Source: an uncultured Mollicutes bacterium
GTDB lineage: Bacteria; Bacillota_I; Bacilli_A; RFN20; CAG-288
Direction: 5' to 3'
NCBI GenBank assembly: GCA_900549915.1
Contig: URQF01000004.1
Location: 1-31,812, forward strand
DNA length: 31,812 nt
Part shown: piece by piece, positions 7,978-16,026 of the stretch
How positions within the stretch are numbered: the first letter of the stretch is position 1
How the letters are laid out: the number at the start of each line of letters is the position of its first letter
Program-made: the position numbers and the translations under genes
The notes under the pieces: generated by a model
The model's input: only the letters and a program-made list of their open reading frames with translations
The model's database searches: none
Told to the model about the DNA's origin: nothing

Positions 7978-9284
7978 CATATCTACTCGGAGTATCTTTT
8001 GATTTCAGGGGAAGGAAATACTACCGCTTCCAAGAAGAAGCCAAGCCCCATGATAAAGTCGTCATTACCAACGAACACGGAACTTTCGTGGGAGAAGTAC
8101 TCAAAGTCCGTCTAGCGAGCGAAGAAGAGGAGAAATCAGAGAATTTCGCTTCTCTTTTCCTTCCTGTAATCCGCAAAGCAGATGAACAGGATCTCCGCTT
8201 TTTAGGAGAAGCTGAAAAACGGGGAGAGGAAATCTCACGCCGTGCCCAGAAGGAAAGTGACAAGCTCCAGCTAGAAAGGCATATCCTGCGTTCCTACCTC
8301 GATCTCTATGACAACAAAGTCGTCATCACCTTTGCATCCGATAAGCGTGTCGACTTCCGTCAGCTTGTCCGCAATCTTTCCGAAGTCTTTAAGATGCGAA
8401 TCGAATTCCGCCAGATCGGATACCGTGATGAAGTAAAACTGTTCGGTGCCCTTGGCCCCTGCGGACTCCCGACCTGTTGTTCTTCCTTCAGGAAAGGATT
8501 CGATACCATATCCGTCAACAGGGCTAAGAACCAGTTCCTTCCTGTCAACAACAGGAAACTTTCCGGTATCTGCGGAAAGCTCAGGTGCTGTCTGAAATTC
8601 GAGGATGAGACCTATTCCAAGCTCCGTCCTCTCTTCCCGAAGATCAATTCCAAGTTCCTTTATGATGGAAAAGACTACAAAGTCTCCGGATTGAATGTCT
8701 TCACCGGTTCCATCACCGCCTTCTATGAAGAGGGAGAGGAAAAGAAGCGGAAGATCTATGAAACCTTCACCAAAGAAGAGTTCGAACGCGTCAAGATGGG
8801 ACTCCCGAAAGAGGATGAGTCCTTGTTACTGAAGGATGTCGATATCAACAGCGGAATCGATCTTTCCGGACACGGAATCAAAGACACGGAGAATAGAATC
8901 AATCAGATCAAAACAAACGAAGAACGCCGTCGCATTCAGATGGAGCAGCAAACAAAGCCAGTTCAAAACAAGCGTCCTTCTGTCCCAAGCGGAAAGAGCT
9001 TTAATAAGAAGCCAAGCAACGGCTTCCATAGCGGAAACAGCAGGAACAAAGGAAATCCGCAGAATCCATCCCGTGGTACAAACACCTTCCAAAGCCGGAA
9101 AGGACCTCAGGGAGCTACCCATAGCTTTGGAAACAACAATCCAAGAAGAGGAAATACGAATCGTTCCTTCTCTCATACTTCTACTGGACATCAGTCCGGA
9201 TTCATCCCGGTTTCTCAGATTACCGACAAATCCATCTTAGATGTAAAGCCAAGTGCAAAGAAAAACGATGAGGATAAAAAATAG
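7974..9284 (+). CDS. ricT: PSP1-domain protein RicT (YaaT) with long basic tail
   Basis: RicT belongs to the Ric (Y) complex, which binds Fe-S clusters and promotes RNase Y processing of mRNA in Bacilli. Residues 1-275 are a typical PSP1 protein, including FGALGPCGLPTCC (C163, C168, C169) and SGICGKLRCC (C200, C205, C206), the cysteine pattern linked to cluster binding. The family is normally about 270-280 residues; this protein has 436. The extra 150 residues are low-complexity, rich in Asn, Gly, Ser, Lys, Arg and Gln, with RG/RRG patches, and look disordered and RNA-binding. It starts four bases inside holB and its end overlaps rsmI. yabA, which usually follows, is absent here. RicA and RicF partners are not in the window. 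Confidence 0.93.
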   Translation: MTYLLGVSFDFRGRKYYRFQEEAKPHDKVVITNEHGTFVGEVLKVRLASEEEEKSENFASLFLPVIRKADEQDLRFLGEAEKRGEEISRRAQKESDKLQLERHILRSYLDLYDNKVVITFASDKRVDFRQLVRNLSEVFKMRIEFRQIGYRDEVKLFGALGPCGLPTCCSSFRKGFDTISVNRAKNQFLPVNNRKLSGICGKLRCCLKFEDETYSKLRPLFPKINSKFLYDGKDYKVSGLNVFTGSITAFYEEGEEKKRKIYETFTKEEFERVKMGLPKEDESLLLKDVDINSGIDLSGHGIKDTENRINQIKTNEERRRIQMEQQTKPVQNKRPSVPSGKSFNKKPSNGFHSGNSRNKGNPQNPSRGTNTFQSRKGPQGATHSFGNNNPRRGNTNRSFSHTSTGHQSGFIPVSQITDKSILDVKPSAKKNDEDKK

Positions 9285-10137
9285 CCCTTATACCCGCAAG
9301 GAGGAAAAACCGATTGTCCTCCTTGTTTCCACACCGATTGGAAACAAGGAAGACATCACTCTTCGTGCGCTTCGTATCTTCAAAGAAGCAGACATCGTTG
9401 CCTGCGAAGATACGAGAAACACGGGTCTTTTATTAGCATCTTATCAAATCAAGCCAAAGAGTTTAGTTTCTCTTTATGCTCAGAATGAAAAGAAAGAAGC
9501 TGAAAAGCTTGTTGATAAGGTCAGGAAAAACAAGCTGATGCTTGCTTATTGCTCTGATGCTGGTAGGCCAGGCATTTCGGATCCAGGTGCTCTTCTAGTC
9601 CAAACCTGTTATGAAAAAGGGTGTCCGGTTTCCATTCTACCTGGCGCCACTGCTTCTCTCTCTGCTCTTGTCCTGTCCGGCATTGATTCAGCAGACTTCT
9701 CGTTCTTTGGATTCCTTCCTACCAAGAAGGGACAAATCAAATCTTTCCTGACTCCTTTGAAAGACAGAAAAGAATCCTTGATTTTCTATGAATCCCCTAA
9801 GAGAGTCAAAGCAACTCTCCAAGTAAGGGAGGAAGTCTTCGGAAAAGAGAGAAAGGCAAGTCTGATTCGTGAGCTGACTAAGATTCACGAAGAAAGTTCT
9901 TTTGGAACCATTGAGGAAATTTCTGCTTCCTTAGGCGATGAAGTCAAAGGAGAGTGTATCCTCATCGTAGACGGAAACAAAGAAGAAAAGGCTTTGGATG
10001 AAGCATCCCTGAAGAAAAGAATCAAAGAAAAAAGGAAAGAAGGGAAATCCCTGCTTTCCTTATCGAAAGAACTAAGCACCGAAACGAATATTCCGAAAAA
10101 TACAATCTATAAACTCGCTTTAGAGAGGAAGAAATAA
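9268..10137 (+). CDS. rsmI: 16S rRNA (cytidine(1402)-2'-O)-methyltransferase RsmI
   Basis: SAM-dependent 2'-O-methylation of C1402 in the decoding centre of 16S rRNA. With ATG 9268 it has 289 residues. Tetrapyrrole-methylase-fold motifs are clear: LVSTPIGNKEDITLRAL, ACEDTRNTG, YCSDAGRPGISDPGA, SILPGATA and FYESPKRVKATL. The Gly-rich loop reads AGRPGISDPG where most relatives have AGTPGISDPG. A GTG at 9253 would add five residues (MQRKT); neither start has a clear ribosome site, and both lie inside ricT, so coupling is likely. The C-terminal 40 residues are Lys-rich with an LSKELS...KNTIYKLAL helix pair, as in Bacilli RsmI. It ends one base before the convergent HAD gene. Confidence 0.96.
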   Translation: MRIKNSPYTRKEEKPIVLLVSTPIGNKEDITLRALRIFKEADIVACEDTRNTGLLLASYQIKPKSLVSLYAQNEKKEAEKLVDKVRKNKLMLAYCSDAGRPGISDPGALLVQTCYEKGCPVSILPGATASLSALVLSGIDSADFSFFGFLPTKKGQIKSFLTPLKDRKESLIFYESPKRVKATLQVREEVFGKERKASLIRELTKIHEESSFGTIEEISASLGDEVKGECILIVDGNKEEKALDEASLKKRIKEKRKEGKSLLSLSKELSTETNIPKNTIYKLALERKK

Positions 10138-10138
10138 T

Positions 10139-10987
10139 CTATTTCAGTCCTTCTTCATCCCTCTGCTTATAATGCCTCTTAACCAAGGAATCCATCGGAG
10201 CAACCTTATCGATGATAAGCTTTGCAATCTTATCCCTTAAGGAACCCTCCGAATAATCCGCTTCGCAAAGAAAATCAACACGACGTTCATTGAAAAGCCG
10301 GGCAGCCGGCTTTTTCTTTTTCTTGTCGTAGACAGCAATCGCATAGCCGCCATTGCTTCTCACGGTCTTCCTGCACGGAACATCCGTTTCGCCATCTGCA
10401 ATATAGATCCTGTTTTCAAAAGGAACCGGTTTATCCTCATCCGGCCTAGACGCATTGACCTTGTTATTCTCTCCAATATCTAATACACCTTTGTTGATAC
10501 GATAGAGATACTGTGTCTTTGTTGTATAGTTCACAACCGATTTCGGCCAGACTGCTTCTCCGTTTTCATAGTAGTATTCGCAGGCGAATACTTCCATGAA
10601 ATACTTGAAGAGTTTACTTCCTTCAATGATTTCCCGGTTACCAGAAGAGATGACATAATGCTGGACATCAACGCCTCTGTCCTGACCATATTTGTTAATT
10701 CTCGGGAACCAGTCCTCCACACCAGGAAAGAACTGAATATCCTTTCCAAAATTCTGGAAAGCTTCTCGGGTAATGGGAAGATTCCGTTTCTTGGATTCCA
10801 GTAGCCTTAGATACCTATAAGCAAGAAGCGGATCCCTTTTTTCCTTCTTTGTCCTCTCATTGGCAAGACTCCAGAATTCACCGGTCTTAATATCAAGAGA
10901 AGGAATAAAAGAATAGTTCTGCCTATCCGTCGTAGAAAGCGTATGATCGAAATCATACACGAAGGCAACAATTGTTTTTTTCGTCAT
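10139..10987 (-). CDS. HAD-superfamily phosphatase-like protein
   Basis: A 282-residue cytosolic protein with haloacid-dehalogenase motifs: motif I D12-F-D14-H-T (nucleophile Asp12 and acid Asp14), motif II VISSGNRE (Ser), and motif III IYIADGETDVPC, the GDxxxD-type Mg site. Between I and II is a helical cap containing a charged segment, ANERTKKEKRDPLLAYRYL. The substrate is not apparent; this branch is annotated only as HAD hydrolase. The start is ATG 10987, with GGAGG nine bases upstream. A longer frame starts at 11023, but that codon overlaps the -10 box of the promoter, so it cannot be in the transcript. It is convergent with rsmI, with a one-base gap and no visible terminator. Confidence 0.88.
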   Translation of the reverse strand: MTKKTIVAFVYDFDHTLSTTDRQNYSFIPSLDIKTGEFWSLANERTKKEKRDPLLAYRYLRLLESKKRNLPITREAFQNFGKDIQFFPGVEDWFPRINKYGQDRGVDVQHYVISSGNREIIEGSKLFKYFMEVFACEYYYENGEAVWPKSVVNYTTKTQYLYRINKGVLDIGENNKVNASRPDEDKPVPFENRIYIADGETDVPCRKTVRSNGGYAIAVYDKKKKKPAARLFNERRVDFLCEADYSEGSLRDKIAKLIIDKVAPMDSLVKRHYKQRDEEGLK

Positions 10988-11021
10988 AAATATCATCCTC
11001 CGTCCGAAATATCTTTTTTTC

Positions 11022-11051
11022 ATTATAAACGAAAAACAATATGTATTTCAA
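11022..11051 (-). promoter_or_regulatory. Promoter of the HAD gene
   Basis: On the minus strand, TTGAAA (11051-11046) and TATAAT (11027-11022) are 18 bases apart, a near-consensus vegetative promoter. Transcription would begin near 11015, leaving a leader of about 28 bases with GGAGG before ATG 10987. Confidence 0.75.
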
Positions 11052-11145
11052 ATGTATGCAAACAGCAATGCTTAAAAAAGTTGTTTTTTTCTGTATCTTC
11101 GTTATCTTCATAGATTAAAATAATAACTGGAAAGAGGATCAATCT

Positions 11146-11418
11146 ATGAAAGTCTGCCCGTATTGTCATCATGAGTATCCAGAAGGAAACTGGAATTGTC
11201 CGTATTGTCATAAGTATGTTCCGACCAATATCGTTGGAACCGGACATGCAACACAAGGTGACTTTTCAAAACTAGAAGAAGAGAAAAAAGTCTCCATTGA
11301 AGACCAGGATATCATCCGGGATGATAACCACATTTCCTCTTCTGCTGAAGATAGTGACGATGTCGAACCGGCTCAGCCCTATTCCTTCATTGAACATAAT
11401 AACGGAGACCGGGACTAA
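11146..11418 (+). CDS. Small zinc-ribbon protein
   Basis: A 90-residue protein opening MKVCPYCHHEYPEGNWNCPY: two CPYCH knuckles twelve residues apart (C4/C7 and C18/C21) make one zinc ribbon. The rest (residues about 40-90) is acidic and low in hydrophobic residues, probably disordered. No membrane segment or enzyme motif is visible. AAAGAGGATCAATCT precedes the ATG. It is a single gene followed by a strong terminator and flanked by HAD (divergent) and glpK (convergent). Such short zinc-ribbon proteins often bind nucleic acid or protein partners, but I can assign no function. TAAAAT at 11116-11121 may be the -10; no clear -35 is seen. Confidence 0.8.
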   Translation: MKVCPYCHHEYPEGNWNCPYCHKYVPTNIVGTGHATQGDFSKLEEEKKVSIEDQDIIRDDNHISSSAEDSDDVEPAQPYSFIEHNNGDRD

Positions 11419-11430
11419 CAAATAGAAAGA

Positions 11431-11460
11431 GAAAAGCCTCCCTTCGCAGAGAGGCTTTTC
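11431..11460. terminator. Bidirectional intrinsic terminator
   Basis: Perfect 10-bp stem, GAAAAGCCTC (11431-11440) with GAGGCTTTTC (11451-11460), around a 10-base loop. The A-rich 5' arm and T-rich 3' arm let it stop both the zinc-ribbon gene (plus) and glpK (minus). Confidence 0.85.
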
Positions 11461-11478
11461 TGTTGAAATATTATCTCT

Positions 11479-12963
11479 TTAGCACTTCGGCTTGAATTTC
11501 CGAGTCGATTCTACTGCCATAAGCCAACCGGAGTAGAGCTTCTCCCTTTCTTCTTTTTTCCTATGAGGATGATAGACTTTCGAGATTTCGTGGTTCTGCT
11601 TAATAACGTCCTTTGATTCAAAGAATCCTTGATACAGACCAGCCCTGTATCCGGCTCCTAAAGCGGTCGTTTCCACACATTCCGGAAGAAGAACATCACA
11701 CTGAAGAATATCTGCTTGGAACTGCATCAATACCGGATTAGAGCTAGCTCCTCCATCCACCTTCAATCCAATCAATTCAATATTCGATTCCCGCTTCCTA
11801 GCTTCAATGACATCCTTTGACTGATAAGCAATCGAATCCAAGGTAGCCCGAATAAAATGATACTGGTTTGCGCCTCTGGTCAGTCCAAAGACAGCACCTC
11901 TTGCCTCATCGTCCCAATAAGGAGTTCCAAGTCCGACAAAAGCAGGGACGACATAGACACCTGCTGTATCCTCAACTTTTTCAGCAAGTACAGAAGATTC
12001 CTTAGAATCACGGAAGAACTGCCTCTGGTCTCTCAGCCATTGGACAATCGCTCCACCCCTAAGAACAGATCCTTCAAATGCATAAACCGGTTTTCCGTTT
12101 TCGCTCCAGGCAACCGTAGTAAGAAGACCTTGTTTTGAAATAATCGGTTTATTTCCGATATTCCTCAGCCTGAAACAGCCCGTTCCATAGGTGTTCTTCA
12201 AATCACCCTTATTAAAGCAGCACTGACCAAACAAGGCAGCCTGCTGATCACCGGCAACACCAAGAATATGAGTGTCTTTATCAAAAAATCTTGCAGGACC
12301 GAAATCAGACCTGTTGTCTTTCACTTCTGGCAGCCTAGAAGCAGGAATATTCCAGATCTTCAATAGTTCTTCATCCCACTTCCTAGTATGGATATTGAAA
12401 AGCCTAGTACGACTTGCATTTGTGACATCGGTATAGTGACAACAATCTCCCGTCCTCTTATAAATCAGCCAAGAGTCGACTGTACCAAACCTCAGCTCAC
12501 CTCTTTCCGCTCTTTCCTGACCATTTGGAATATGATCCAGAATAAAACGAATCTTGGAAGCAGAGAAATACGGATTCCTTCTTAATCCTGTTTTCTGTTG
12601 AATCAGATCCGTATATTGTTCCCGTTCATCACAAAGTTCTTTTGTCTGCTTCGATTGCCAGACAATCGCATTATAGACAGCTTTCCCTGTTTTCTTATCC
12701 CAGACAATCGTGGTTTCACGCTGATTGGTAATGCCAATCGCAGCTATGTCCTTAAAACTGCAAGAGGAGACAACCCTTAATTGCCTGATAACATCAATCG
12801 TAGAAATCCAGATCGTATCGGGTTCAATTTCCACCCATCCAGGTTTTGGAAAAAGACAGGAGAACTCACGTTGTGCTTTAAAAGCAATCTTTCCGCTCTT
12901 GTCAATTAAGACAGCACGTGTGGATGTCGTTCCCTGATCGATTGATAGAATATATTTTTCCAT
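11479..12963 (-). CDS. glpK: Glycerol kinase
   Basis: Phosphorylates glycerol to sn-glycerol 3-phosphate with ATP. It has 494 residues, standard length. FGGY-family motifs: SIDQGTTSTRAVLID (phosphate 1), GITNQRETTIVWDKKTGK, YNAIVWQ, VAGDQQAALFGQ with catalytic Asp239, NTYGTGCF (phosphate 2), and FVGLGTPYWDDEARGAVFGL, the glycerol-kinase signature. Where Firmicutes enzymes carry the PTS-phosphorylated His of the HFYG/HFFG motif, this one has Arg225 (ARFFDKD), at the same 14-residue distance from the catalytic Asp. The start ATG 12963 has AAAGGA nine bases upstream. No glpF, glpO or glpD is next to it, so it stands as a single gene; TAAAAT about 25 bases upstream is a weak possible -10. Confidence 0.97.
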   Translation of the reverse strand: MEKYILSIDQGTTSTRAVLIDKSGKIAFKAQREFSCLFPKPGWVEIEPDTIWISTIDVIRQLRVVSSCSFKDIAAIGITNQRETTIVWDKKTGKAVYNAIVWQSKQTKELCDEREQYTDLIQQKTGLRRNPYFSASKIRFILDHIPNGQERAERGELRFGTVDSWLIYKRTGDCCHYTDVTNASRTRLFNIHTRKWDEELLKIWNIPASRLPEVKDNRSDFGPARFFDKDTHILGVAGDQQAALFGQCCFNKGDLKNTYGTGCFRLRNIGNKPIISKQGLLTTVAWSENGKPVYAFEGSVLRGGAIVQWLRDQRQFFRDSKESSVLAEKVEDTAGVYVVPAFVGLGTPYWDDEARGAVFGLTRGANQYHFIRATLDSIAYQSKDVIEARKRESNIELIGLKVDGGASSNPVLMQFQADILQCDVLLPECVETTALGAGYRAGLYQGFFESKDVIKQNHEISKVYHPHRKKEEREKLYSGWLMAVESTRKFKPKC

Positions 12964-13429
12964 CTTTGTTTTCCTTTCCGCATTATCCTTCTTATTTTAA
13001 AACCCCAATAGAAAAAAGAAAACCCTTATTCCAAGTAGTCGGAATCATGGTTCGTCTTACTTCGAGTTGTATTTCCCTGGAACCTTCGAGAATGAAATCG
13101 TGTTTCCATCCTTCGATGGTATGAATTGCCAGTGGGGAATCAACATCAGGAAAGTGTCATCGAATTTTCGAACGAAAACCGAGCGATGGATTTTCAAACA
13201 TATTTTTGGCATTCTTTTGATTTGTGTGACATGGAAGAAAGCACTAGCTCAAAACCTATTTTGGAAATCCTGGTTTTATGATAGCTTTTGATTAACTACT
13301 ATCGTTTTAAATGATAAAGCTGTTTTTTAATGTCCATATTCGTCTATTTTCATATCTTTATAGGCTTTTGCCCATTTTCTTTTTTTATTATTGATTTTTA
13401 AGATATATTATTTACAGAGGTACACGAAC
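12964..13429. other. 466-bp gene-poor stretch, possible gene remnant
   Basis: No convincing gene. From about 13019 to 13291 two plus-strand frames stay open. One reads protein-like text such as SSYFELYFPGTFENEIVFPS up to about 13140. Another reads ESVIEFSNENRAMDFQTYFW from about 13150 until a stop near 13280. This could be a frame-shifted relic or chance. A hairpin (CATCG 13158-13162 with CGATG 13184-13188, inner TTTTCG/CGAAAA) lies at the switch point. The last 130 bases are very AT-rich and lead to the ATPase fragment. Confidence 0.35.
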
Positions 13430-14110
13430 ATGAAGCTCCTTCGAGTAGTGGCAAGTAACTTTAAAAATTGCTGTGATAACTTCACCATCGACTTTATGGC
13501 GAAATCCAAAAAAACATCGGAAGATAAAGAATATGAGTTACAGCCCATTTCCGATGAACTCTATGTATTCAATACGGTAGCTTTTGTTGGCAAGAATGCT
13601 TCTGGAAAGACAACAGCCGTTGATCTCCTTGATTGCTGTTACTCTATTCTTGGTGATTTCTGTTTGGAGAATAAACATTATTCCTATAATGGCATAAAGT
13701 TAGAAATCATCTTCTATCACGAAGGATTTATCTATAAATATCGTACCGAACTTGCTGATAGCACGACACTAAATAACAAAGCAAATTTTGTGAGTCAAAC
13801 GCTAGAAAAAAAGAAATATTACAAGTCAAAAATCAAAAGCATTTATGCAGACGATGATTTTGAACCTGTATCCAATCTTGGCACACTTCCAGAAGACACA
13901 TCCATTGTCTTCTTTGTCCTACAGAAAAAAGAAACCAGCGCAGTTTATTTTGACTGCAACGGAGAAGGTTCCAACACCTATCAATTGATGTTTAAAGCAC
14001 TCCAGAAATACAATATCTCTACCGATATACTCTCGCACATTCTGCGGATCTTCGATGAAAACATCTGTGAAATTTCAAGGAAAGATGAGCATACTTTCTG
14101 TTTAACCTAA
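13430..14110 (+). pseudogene. AAA-type ATP-binding protein, 3' end lost at the IS
   Basis: The N-terminal half of an SMC-like/AAA_15-type ATPase. MKLLRVVASNFKNC is the usual first strand, and GKNASGKTT (about residues 52-60) is the Walker A. The product is 226 residues against roughly 400-450 for relatives, and it stops right at the left inverted repeat of the insertion sequence. The ABC signature, Walker B and C-terminal domain are missing and do not resume after the element. The TAA stop is made of two flanking bases plus the first repeat base. ATG 13430 with AGAGG upstream is preferred to TTG 13391. Relatives often act in defence or toxin-like pairs with a second gene, which is not seen. 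Probably non-functional. Confidence 0.8.
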
Positions 14111-14133
14111 ACTCCCATTAAATTTATACGCTT
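14110..14133 (+). repeat. Left terminal inverted repeat of the IS
   Basis: 24 bases beginning AACTCCCATTAAATTT and ending in TTATACGCTT. It is the reverse complement of 15921-15944 apart from one position (A here at 14117, where the other copy predicts G). The exact outer edge is uncertain by one or two bases because it opens with an A-run. Confidence 0.9.
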
Positions 14134-14230
14134 GATAAGAACAGAACTAAGAAAAAGAATTTTACGATAGTGAATTAGGTGTAAATTTTTAAAAAGGACC
14201 AATTTTTTTAATTTTTCTTATTCTATGGCC

Positions 14231-14259
14231 TTTCAATTTCACTTCAAAAAGCGTATAAT
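14231..14259 (+). promoter_or_regulatory. Transposase promoter overlapped by an IS-end-like motif
   Basis: TTTCAA (14231-14236) and a perfect TATAAT (14254-14259) lie 17 bases apart, with the start codon 24 bases after the -10. The -10 is embedded in AAAAGCGTATAA (14247-14258), a 12-base word repeated exactly at 15919-15930 in the right end. Confidence 0.7.
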
Positions 14260-14283
14260 TGTACGTGTATTGAGGACTGCGAA

Positions 14284-15930
14284 ATGATCAAAACTAACCC
14301 GATTAAATTACCTAATGATAATCGATTTAAATCCTTTGCAAACGGATATGTTTACTTTAAAGGGAAGACAATCTGGGATAAAGAAAAAAAGCGTTCTTTT
14401 GATGACCGACGATGTGTTGGAAAACTCTGTAAAGATAAAAAAGGATATTTTCAGCCAAACGAAATTTATTATTCTCTCTTTCCAGAGTCAACAATTCTTG
14501 AAGAACCCGGAGAATTAGATTCTTATCTTCATGTTGGTGCTTATCTTGCCTTAAGAGAAGCGGCAATTAAATGTGGAGCGCTAGAATCATTAAAGAGAGC
14601 TTTTCCAAATAGTTGGGATACTATTCTTGCTTATTCGATATTTAGGGTTGATACCGAAAAATCTCGTTCTCAGCGATATGAAAAGTGGGGATTTTCAAAT
14701 TACTCTGGGTTAGACCATAGTATTTCTACAGAAGACGCAAGTAGAAGGTTTGCCTCAATCAAATATTCCGACATTGATATGTTTAGGAGTGAGTTTAGAA
14801 AAAATTATAAAGCTTCAAAAATTTCAAATCGAAAACTAGTTATCGCTTTTGACTCTACCAATATCAACACGAATAGTAATAATCTGGAAACAGCGGAATT
14901 TGGGCATCCTAAAAAGAATGAAAGACTCCCTATCGTATCAACAGCAAGGGGAGTAGATGAATCAACCGGCATACCTGTTTATTATGAAGATTTTATTGGT
15001 TCACTTCTTGATAAAACTCAACTCGAAACGACACAAAGGAAAATCAAAGAGTTAGGTTTTAAGAATGTGTTTTTCGTTTTTGATCGTGGTTATTATAAGT
15101 CCGAAGAATTGAGAAAAATTGCACAAAGCAACTCTTTCGCAATTATGGTGCCAGACAATGTCATGACTTCTTTTGATTATATTGAACATAATGGAATGCA
15201 CATCAAAGATCAAGAAGCTTATTTCATTAAAAGCGAGAACGCTTATGGAATTCAACTTGAGTCAGATAATTTCCTTAATAGGCATACCTATACTTATATT
15301 TTCTACGATGAACGTTCAGCAATTAAAACAAAAGAAACGATTCACTCTAAAATACTGAATGCTATTCGTCTTTTAGAAAATAGAAAATATGATGATGAGC
15401 TTGCAAAAGAGTATTCAAAGTACTTAATCATCACTAAGGGCAAGGATGGAAAAAATTTGATTGAAGAAAACCTCGAAGTGATTCAGAAAGAAATTAATTT
15501 TGCTGGGTTCTTTAGGGCACTTTCAAACGAAAAGTTGACACCTGAAGATAGGTTAATGAGATTAAGAAAAAGAGATCGAGCAGAAAAAGTATTTTGTCAA
15601 AGGAAGAGTTTTACGGATAGTGAGAAATCTTATTGTCACGGAACAAACACCTATATTGGACGGAACTTTGTTTTGTTTTTTGCTTTGATTATCCGGTTAG
15701 CTTTTCGTTTCTTTGAACAGCAGTACTTTGATAAAGAAAGATATGTAAGTGATGACACAACTGCAACAATACTCGGCTATGTTTCCAAACTAATTGCCTA
15801 CAAATCTACTACTGGTGTTTGGCAACGAAAATATGCTCTAACTAGCAAGAGGAAATCTATCTTTAAAAGCCTGGATTATGATGAGGACAAAATTGATTCC
15901 TTCCTGAAACTAGAACTTAAAAGCGTATAA
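14284..15930 (+). CDS. IS1634-family DDE transposase
   Basis: Catalyses cut-and-paste movement of the element. It has 548 residues, normal for the family. The N-terminal region (residues 15-50) has the F..GYVYF...IWDKEKKR...RRCVGKL pattern of the DNA-binding domain. The RNase H-like core shows the first Asp in LVIAFDSTNIN, the second in VFFVFDRGYYKS, and a C-terminal acidic residue in KRDRAEKVF, giving a plausible DDE triad. A Lys/Arg-rich C-terminus ends inside the right repeat. GAGGA sits eight bases before ATG 14284. The frame is intact, so the element may still be mobile. Codon use is AT-rich, with less of the AGG arginine common in the neighbouring core genes. Confidence 0.93.
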   Translation: MIKTNPIKLPNDNRFKSFANGYVYFKGKTIWDKEKKRSFDDRRCVGKLCKDKKGYFQPNEIYYSLFPESTILEEPGELDSYLHVGAYLALREAAIKCGALESLKRAFPNSWDTILAYSIFRVDTEKSRSQRYEKWGFSNYSGLDHSISTEDASRRFASIKYSDIDMFRSEFRKNYKASKISNRKLVIAFDSTNINTNSNNLETAEFGHPKKNERLPIVSTARGVDESTGIPVYYEDFIGSLLDKTQLETTQRKIKELGFKNVFFVFDRGYYKSEELRKIAQSNSFAIMVPDNVMTSFDYIEHNGMHIKDQEAYFIKSENAYGIQLESDNFLNRHTYTYIFYDERSAIKTKETIHSKILNAIRLLENRKYDDELAKEYSKYLIITKGKDGKNLIEENLEVIQKEINFAGFFRALSNEKLTPEDRLMRLRKRDRAEKVFCQRKSFTDSEKSYCHGTNTYIGRNFVLFFALIIRLAFRFFEQQYFDKERYVSDDTTATILGYVSKLIAYKSTTGVWQRKYALTSKRKSIFKSLDYDEDKIDSFLKLELKSV

Positions 15931-15944
15931 ATTTAACGGGAGTT
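15921..15944 (-). repeat. Right terminal inverted repeat of the IS
   Basis: 24 bases starting AAGCGTATAAATTTAACG and ending GGGAGTT, complementary to 14110-14133 with one mismatch. It includes the TAA stop of the transposase. Confidence 0.9.
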
Positions 15945-16026
15945 CAGGTCATTAATTCCTGGATTAAACGCGTCTCCAATAGGGTCTTTTATTTTAAGTC
16001 AAAGCTTATCTTTTATTTCAGATCAC

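Larger units (their letters stand above)
14110..15944 (+). mobile_element. IS1634-like insertion sequence, 1835 bp, intact
   Basis: A complete element: 24-bp terminal inverted repeats (23 of 24 matching) enclose one full-length DDE transposase gene, with its own promoter and only about 170 bases of non-coding DNA at the left end. The transposase stop codon (15928-15930) lies inside the right repeat. No short or long target duplication is found: the bases left of 14110 (TTTAACCTA) and right of 15944 (CAGGTCATT) do not match. Base composition is more AT-rich than the core genes. Family assignment rests on the transposase type, size and end structure. Confidence 0.88.

Noticed and set aside
10988..11023. 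Longer start for the HAD gene (12 extra residues)
   Set aside because: That start codon overlaps the promoter -10 box, and only ATG 10987 has a GGAGG site.
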